DNA of 64,000 nt from Micromonospora sp. C95 (GTDB lineage Bacteria; Actinomycetota; Actinomycetes; Mycobacteriales; Micromonosporaceae): assembly GCF_018070465.1 (NCBI RefSeq), contig NZ_JAGPXT010000021.1, positions 39,151 to 103,150 of the forward strand, in the 5' to 3' direction. Positions 59,648 through 64,000 of this stretch are shown here, one piece after another; the first letter of the stretch is position 1, and each line of letters begins with the position of its first letter. The notes under the pieces were generated by a model. It searched no databases, was not told where the DNA came from, and saw nothing but the letters and a program-made list of their open reading frames with translations. The translations under genes and the position numbers were made by a program.

Positions 59648-60964
59648 ATGACCGATGTCGCCGAGCAGCGTTCCGCCTTCATCGTCGAGGTGCTGACCGA
59701 GGAGTTCGGCACCCTGATGGCGCTCGACCCGGCCGCCTTCCGGCGCAAGTTCCGCAAGATGGCCGCGTCGCCGTTCGCCTTCTACCGGGGCAGTGCCAGC
59801 CTCTTCTACGCCGACCAGCGTGGCGACTTCGCCGACGACCGTTTCCTGGACGCGCGGACCAGCCGGGTGTGGATCCACGGCGACCTGCACGCGGAGAACT
59901 TCGGCACCTACATGAACGGCTCCGGCCAGCTCGTCTTCAACGTCAACGATTTCGACGAGGCGTACGTCGGGCCGTTCACCTGGGACCTGCGGCGGTTCGT
60001 CGCCAGCGTCGCGTTGATCGGCTACACCAAGGCGCTCTCCGACCGGATCATCAGCGACCTGGTCACCTGCTTCGCGAACGCGTACCTGGTGGAACTGCGG
60101 GCCATCGCCGCCGGTGGGGACGACGCCATCGGGTCGATCACCCTGGACAACGCCGACGGTGTGCTGCGCCGGGTGCTCCAGCAGGCGCGGCTGAACACCC
60201 GGGTGGACCTGCTGCGCGGACAGACCACGATCGACAACTACGAGCGGCGCTTCTCCGTCGGTGACGGGGTGTACGAGGTCGACGGGGACGTGCGGGCGCG
60301 GGTGTGCGCGGCGTTCGAGGCGTACCTGGACACGTTGCCGGCCACCACGGCACAGGCCCGGCCGCTCGCCGCCCAGATCAAGGACGTGGTGCTGCGCAAG
60401 GGGGTGGGCATCGGCTCGGCCGGCCTGCCGTCGTACAACCTCCTGCTGGAGGGGCACACCCAGGCGTTGGAGAACGACGTCGTGATCTACATGAAGCAGG
60501 CTCAGGTGCCGGCGGTGGCCCGTTACGTCGACGACGAGCGGGTCCGTGGCTACTTCCGGCACCAGGGGCACCGTACCGCCGAGTCGCAGCGCGCCCTCCA
60601 GGCGCACGCGGATCCGTGGCTGGGCTTCACCGAACTCGACGGCGTGGGTCAACTCGTCGCCGAGGTCTCCCCGTACGCGGCCGACCTCGACTGGTCGGAC
60701 GTCAACGAGCCGGAGGAACTGGCCGGGGTACTGGCCGACCTGGGGCGGGCGGTCGCCCGGATGCACTCGGTGGCCGATGACGAGTCCAGCCACGACCTGG
60801 TCGACTACTCGACCGAGGAGGCCGTCGTCGCCGTCGTGGACGCCGACACCGCCGGCTTCGTCGGGCACCTGGTCGACTTCGCCCATGCGTACGGGGTACG
60901 CGCCCGCCACGATCACCAGCTCTTCGTCGACCTGTTCCGCAACGGTCGGCTGCCCGGCATCTGA
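59648..60964 (+). CDS. DUF2252 family protein, kinase-like
   Basis: 438 residues. FYRGSASLFY near the start, then VWIHGDLHAENFG, a Brenner-type catalytic loop as in aminoglycoside phosphotransferase-like kinases, followed by VFNVNDFDEAYVGP holding the metal Asp pair, RRFVASVAL and RKGVGIGSAGLP. The DUF2252 family is widespread in actinobacteria; a phosphotransferase activity is inferred from this HGDxxxxN..DFD pattern, not shown. It is leaderless at ATG 59648 and stands between nuoB and the rest of the Nuo genes, convergent with the dehydrogenase gene. Stops of the two genes share a hairpin (60961-60987). Confidence 0.85.
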   Translation: MTDVAEQRSAFIVEVLTEEFGTLMALDPAAFRRKFRKMAASPFAFYRGSASLFYADQRGDFADDRFLDARTSRVWIHGDLHAENFGTYMNGSGQLVFNVNDFDEAYVGPFTWDLRRFVASVALIGYTKALSDRIISDLVTCFANAYLVELRAIAAGGDDAIGSITLDNADGVLRRVLQQARLNTRVDLLRGQTTIDNYERRFSVGDGVYEVDGDVRARVCAAFEAYLDTLPATTAQARPLAAQIKDVVLRKGVGIGSAGLPSYNLLLEGHTQALENDVVIYMKQAQVPAVARYVDDERVRGYFRHQGHRTAESQRALQAHADPWLGFTELDGVGQLVAEVSPYAADLDWSDVNEPEELAGVLADLGRAVARMHSVADDESSHDLVDYSTEEAVVAVVDADTAGFVGHLVDFAHAYGVRARHDHQLFVDLFRNGRLPGI

Positions 60965-60987
60965 CCCCGGCCCTCCGGGACGGTCAG
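60961..60987. terminator. Short bidirectional hairpin at convergent stops
   Basis: CTGACC (60961-60966) and GGTCAG (60982-60987) enclose a CCGG..CCGG inner stem, containing both stop codons of the DUF2252 and dehydrogenase genes. Confidence 0.5.
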
Positions 60988-62030
60988 CCGGCGAAGTCGA
61001 GGACCACCTTGATGTCCTGCGGCCCCGGCGAGTAGGCGGTGGCGTACTGGGCCAGCGGCACCCGCCGCGTGATCAGCGAGGCGAGCCAGGCCGGGTCGGC
61101 TTTCGACAGGGCCTCGGCGGCACCCTCCCAGTGCCGCCGGTTGGCGTTCACCGAGCCGAAGACGACGTTGTTCTCCAGCACGAGGGTCCGGTTCAGCGCG
61201 CCCGCGTCGAAGTCGATCGTCCGGCCGCCGCTGGAGACCCCGGCCAGGCAGACGATCCCGTTGGGACCGACCTTGCACATCGCCTCCAGCACCACCACCG
61301 GCGCGCCGGTGCACTCGACGATGACGTCCGGTTCCAGGTCGAGCTGGTCGAGCGGTCCGGAGTGGTACGTGGCACCGAGCGCGGTGGCGAGCGCCGGCTT
61401 GGGCCCCTCGGTGGCCAGGTCGAGCACGTGCACGGAGAGGCCCCGCTGGCTGGCCAGCAGCGCGGCGAGCAGGCCGATCGGTCCGGCACCGGTGATCAGC
61501 GCGGTACGTGGCTGCCACTCCGCCCGCAGGCCGATCCGGTCGACGTGGTCCCACGCCTTGACCATCACGCTCGTCGGTTCGAGCAGCATGCCCACCTCGA
61601 TAAGCGAGGGATCGAGTCCCACCGCGAAGCGGGGCTGCAACCGCCACCGCTCGCGGGCGAAGCCCGGCAGCGCCTTGATGCCGTGCTCGGTGAACAGGCC
61701 GTTGCGGCACATGTCCCACTCGCCGACCGCGCAGTTCGGGCAGGGCATCGGGTCGGGATGCCGGACGATCCCGGCCACCAGGTCGCCCGGCTGCCGGGTG
61801 CCGGTCGGATCCTCCAGCACCCGACCGAGCGACTCGTGACCGAGCACCAGGTGATCGGTGCCGGGCGGCGCCTCGCCGTACTGCCCCTCGATGATCTCGA
61901 TGTCGGTTCCGCAGACGCCCACCGAGAGGGCCTCCACCAGGATCGGTCCCTCCTCGGGGGCCGGTTCCGGGTAGTCGTCGAGCAGCCGCAGCGAGCCGGG
62001 TACTCCGGGGATGACGGTCACAGCGCGCAC
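60984..62030 (-). CDS. Zinc-dependent glucose-1-dehydrogenase-like enzyme
   Basis: 348 residues, medium-chain dehydrogenase. GVCGTDIEI carries the catalytic zinc Cys, LVLGHESLGRV the His and Glu, CPNC..DMC the structural zinc site, and TGAGPIGLLAALLA the NAD(P) loop. The order CGTD..FxVLGHE and the C-terminal NRTLVLENNVVFGSVNANRRHW match glucose 1-dehydrogenases of the archaeal type, in which the NN.V.G.V.A.R.H motif is diagnostic. It would oxidise glucose (or galactose) to the lactone. GTG 62030 has GGATGG shortly upstream. It is divergent from nuoC; the 180-bp gap has a 17-bp direct repeat. Confidence 0.88.
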   Translation of the reverse strand: MRAVTVIPGVPGSLRLLDDYPEPAPEEGPILVEALSVGVCGTDIEIIEGQYGEAPPGTDHLVLGHESLGRVLEDPTGTRQPGDLVAGIVRHPDPMPCPNCAVGEWDMCRNGLFTEHGIKALPGFARERWRLQPRFAVGLDPSLIEVGMLLEPTSVMVKAWDHVDRIGLRAEWQPRTALITGAGPIGLLAALLASQRGLSVHVLDLATEGPKPALATALGATYHSGPLDQLDLEPDVIVECTGAPVVVLEAMCKVGPNGIVCLAGVSSGGRTIDFDAGALNRTLVLENNVVFGSVNANRRHWEGAAEALSKADPAWLASLITRRVPLAQYATAYSPGPQDIKVVLDFAG

Positions 62031-62112
62031 AGGACCATCCTGGTGGTCACCGACGGGCGGCACCGGCGAAGCGCACCGGAGTCACCCGCCCGCGTGCACC
62101 GGGCCGCCCGGC

Positions 62113-62150
62113 GGGTACCGGGCCGGTCGGTGGGGGTACCGGGCCGGTCG
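62113..62150. promoter_or_regulatory. 17-bp direct repeat with 21-bp period
   Basis: GGGTACCGGGCCGGTCG occurs at 62113-62129 and 62134-62150, that is, two helical turns apart, in the divergent gap of dehydrogenase and nuoC. It is a candidate binding site for a dimeric or tandem regulator. Confidence 0.5.
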
Positions 62151-62197
62151 CCGTCCGGTGCCGCCTCCGCTCGGCCGAGGACTCCGGCCACAGGGCC

Positions 62198-62203
62198 TAG
62201 GAT
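62198..62203 (+). promoter_or_regulatory. -10 box TAGGAT, leaderless start of nuoC
   Basis: TAGGAT lies 7 nt before ATG 62211, no ribosome site between; it marks the start of the nuoC-nuoH transcript as separate from nuoB. Confidence 0.6.
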
Positions 62204-62210
62204 CAGCGGC

Positions 62211-63008
62211 ATGACACCGGAAGAGGTCGGCCAACGGCTCGTCGCGCTGATCGCGCCCGTCGAGGCCACCGCGACGGTCTCCGGCGGTCAGGTCCATGCC
62301 CGGGCCACCGTCGACGTACCCCCGCACGCCTGGCGGGCCGCGCTGCTGGCCGCCCGGGACGACACCGAGCTGGCCTGCGACTACTTCGACTGGCTGTCGG
62401 CCGTCGACGAGTTGACCGACGGGTTCGACGTGGTGGCCCACCTCTGGTCGACCGCGCACCGGCACGGAGTGCTGCTGCGGGCCCGGGTGTCCCGCGACAC
62501 ACCAACTGTGGACTCCGTGGTGGCGGTCTACCCGGGTGCCGCCTGGCACGAACGGGAGACCCACGAGATGTTCGGCATCGACTTCGCCGGGCACGCCGAC
62601 CTGCTCCCGCTGCTGCTGCCACCGGAGTTCGAGGGGCATCCGCTGCGCAAGGAGTTCGTGCTGGCATCCCGGGTGGCGAAGCCCTGGCCGGGCGCGAAGG
62701 AACCGGGTGAGTCGGAGGCCGGCGGTGGACGCCGCCCGATCCGACCCCCGGGCGTACCCGCGCCGGGCGAGTGGGGAGTCGTGCCGACCCCCGCCGGTGC
62801 CGGTGGCGTGGGAGAGGGCCCGCGCGGCGGCACCCCGGCCCGCCCGGCCCGGGAGCGCCCGGCCCGCCCGGCACCGGGTGCCCGCGGGCCGCGTACCCCT
62901 GGGGAGGCCGGCTCCACCGGGGAGTCGGCGGCCCCCGGCGGCCCGACGGCTGAGGACCGGCCGGCGTCCGAGGGCGGTCCGGCACCGGATGACGGAGGTA
63001 GGGCCTGA
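62211..63008 (+). CDS. nuoC: NADH-quinone oxidoreductase subunit C (second-locus type)
   Basis: 265 residues. Residues 1-165 are the 30-kDa subunit: CDYFDWLSAVDELTDGFDVV, the hallmark YPGAAWHERETHEMFGIDFAGH and LPPEFEGHPLRKEF. This is the normal length of NuoC. The remaining 100 residues are a Pro/Gly/Arg/Glu disordered tail, not found in standard NuoC and not a NuoD fusion. It contributes to the peripheral arm of complex I. It overlaps nuoH as TGATG. The usual next gene, nuoD, is missing here. Confidence 0.92.
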   Translation: MTPEEVGQRLVALIAPVEATATVSGGQVHARATVDVPPHAWRAALLAARDDTELACDYFDWLSAVDELTDGFDVVAHLWSTAHRHGVLLRARVSRDTPTVDSVVAVYPGAAWHERETHEMFGIDFAGHADLLPLLLPPEFEGHPLRKEFVLASRVAKPWPGAKEPGESEAGGGRRPIRPPGVPAPGEWGVVPTPAGAGGVGEGPRGGTPARPARERPARPAPGARGPRTPGEAGSTGESAAPGGPTAEDRPASEGGPAPDDGGRA

Positions 63009-63970
63009 TGCCGCTCTGGCTGGAACTGGTGGTGCGGATCGGTGGCGTGCTGGCCGCCTTCCTCGTCCTGCCGCTGCTGGTGGGCCAGGCGGAACACAAG
63101 GTGATGGCGCACATGCAGGGCCGGCTCGGCCCGATGTACGCGGGCGGGTTCCACGGCTGGGCGCAGTTGATCGCCGATGGGGTGAAGTTCGTCCAGAAGG
63201 AGGACGTCACCCCGCGCGCGGCCGACCGACCGGTGTTCCGGCTGGCTCCGGCGGTGGCGCTGGTGCCGTACCTGCTGGCCCTGCTGGTGATCCCGCTCGG
63301 CCCGAACGACCTGGTCGGGCAGCCGCTCGACGTCGGGCTGTTCTTCGTACTGGCGGTGGTCGGGGTGGGCGTGCTGGCCGTGCTCATGTCCGCGTGGGCG
63401 TCGGCCAACAAGTACAGCCTGCTCGGTGGGTTGCGCGGTGCGGCCCAACTGCTCGGGTACGAGCTGCCGCTGGTGCTGGCCGCCGCGTCGGTGGCGATGG
63501 CCGCCGGGACGCTGAGCCTCTCCGGCATCGTCGAGGCGTGGCAGCCGTGGTGGCTGCTATGGCAGGCACCGGCGATGGTGATCTTCTTTGTGGCCGGCCT
63601 GGCCGAGATCCGCCGGCCGCCCTTCGACATGCCGGTCGCCGACTCGGAGCTGGTCTTCGGCTACCTGACCGAGTACACCGGCCTGCGCTTCGCGTTCCTG
63701 CTGCTGGCCGAGTACGTCGGCATCGTGGTGATCGCCGCACTCACCACCGTGCTGTTCCTCGGCGGCTGGCAGGGCCCGTTCGCCGACGCCCAGCTCGGCT
63801 GGCTCTGGACCCTGCTCAAGGTCGCCGCCGTCAGCTTCGTGATCATCTGGCTCCGGGTCTCCTACCCCCGCCTTCGCGAAGACCAACTCCAACGCCTCTG
63901 CTGGCTGGTCCTGGTCCCCGCCGCCCTGGCCCAACTGGTCCTAACCGCCACCATCCGCCTAACCCTCTAA
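63008..63970 (+). CDS. nuoH: NADH-quinone oxidoreductase subunit H (second-locus type)
   Basis: 320 residues, about eight membrane helices. NuoH motifs: VGQAEHKVMAHMQGRLGPMYAG, LIADGVKFVQKEDVTP (quinone-site loop), GLAEIRRPPFDMPVADSELVFGYLTEYTG and FVIIWLRVSYPRLREDQL. The conserved E-rich loop near the quinone entrance (the usual E-x-R-x-P-F-D) is intact. ATG 63008 shares its A with the nuoC stop. It links the quinone site to proton pumping. The gene ends 30 bp before the window edge; further nuo genes probably follow. Confidence 0.95.
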   Translation: MPLWLELVVRIGGVLAAFLVLPLLVGQAEHKVMAHMQGRLGPMYAGGFHGWAQLIADGVKFVQKEDVTPRAADRPVFRLAPAVALVPYLLALLVIPLGPNDLVGQPLDVGLFFVLAVVGVGVLAVLMSAWASANKYSLLGGLRGAAQLLGYELPLVLAAASVAMAAGTLSLSGIVEAWQPWWLLWQAPAMVIFFVAGLAEIRRPPFDMPVADSELVFGYLTEYTGLRFAFLLLAEYVGIVVIAALTTVLFLGGWQGPFADAQLGWLWTLLKVAAVSFVIIWLRVSYPRLREDQLQRLCWLVLVPAALAQLVLTATIRLTL

Positions 63971-64000
63971 CAGCCCCACCCCACCCGCGCCCTCCGCCCC

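Overview
The window looks like chromosomal DNA of a very GC-rich actinomycete, most probably Micromonospora or a close relative in Micromonosporaceae. This rests on the base composition, on frequent GTG/TTG starts, on many leaderless starts (a TANNNT box 6-8 nt before the start codon), and on a locus (41.1-52.1 kb) whose gene content matches the actinobacterial rhlE-ferritin-like-DUF3107-TetR-DUF3152-moeZ neighbourhood. The genus call is inference. I see no rRNA, tRNA, CRISPR array, transposase, integrase or antibiotic gene cluster.

Layout. 0-4.1 kb: 3' end of hemB, an HTH regulator, a tandem GNAT protein, a lytic transglycosylase and an FmdB-type zinc ribbon. 4.2-12.4 kb: a class III cyclase fused to a STAND ATPase, a secreted phospholipase A2, a BON-methyltransferase fusion, an ABC-F ATPase, a ROK sugar kinase, a TPR protein and an Smr-like protein. 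12.5-19.3 kb: a multi-membrane M28 peptidase, then a tight operon of receiver-SpoIIE phosphatase, CHASE3-type histidine kinase, Rcp1-like response regulator and inositol-phosphatase-family enzyme. 19.6-27.3 kb: a secreted cell-wall protein, a membrane spermidine-synthase-like protein, a Ser/Thr kinase with a CBM2-like outer domain, KtrAB potassium uptake and a secreted glycerophosphodiesterase.

27.3-29.1 kb is the most accessory-looking stretch: a broken TPR fragment, a small GntR regulator, a DivIVA-domain gene whose N-terminal part seems to be read in a shifted frame, and an 81-residue Cys/His protein. 29.3-34.1 kb is a five-gene Liv-type ABC importer operon. 34.2-41 kb holds an SDR, an LppX/LprAFG-type lipoprotein, a RecQ helicase fused to a phosphoribosyltransferase-like domain, a His-rich anchored protein, an HTH regulator and an unusual methyltransferase. 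41-53 kb is the conserved locus: DEAD-box helicase, ferritin-like protein, DUF3107, TetR, a very long Pro-rich protein, an alpha/beta hydrolase, two tandem DUF3152 metalloprotease-like proteins, moeZ and an alpha-toroid protein. 53-58.9 kb: proA, proB, an alkyltransferase-like protein with Trp in place of the catalytic Cys, a GPH transporter and a PLP lyase. 58.9-64 kb: nuoB, a DUF2252 kinase-like gene, a glucose-dehydrogenase-type enzyme, nuoC and nuoH, that is, a second, rearranged complex I locus without nuoA or nuoD in view.

Two families of intergenic inverted repeats recur: a TTTGCTCTGCTTCA element (0.7, 26.0, 41.0 kb) and a GATC-based hairpin family (12.4, 19.3, 53.0, 57.3 kb). These, the split-frame DivIVA gene, the CBM2-like receptor kinase, the RecQ fusion and the DUF3152 pair are the parts most worth a second look. 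No single complete, obviously undescribed defence or biosynthetic system is visible.
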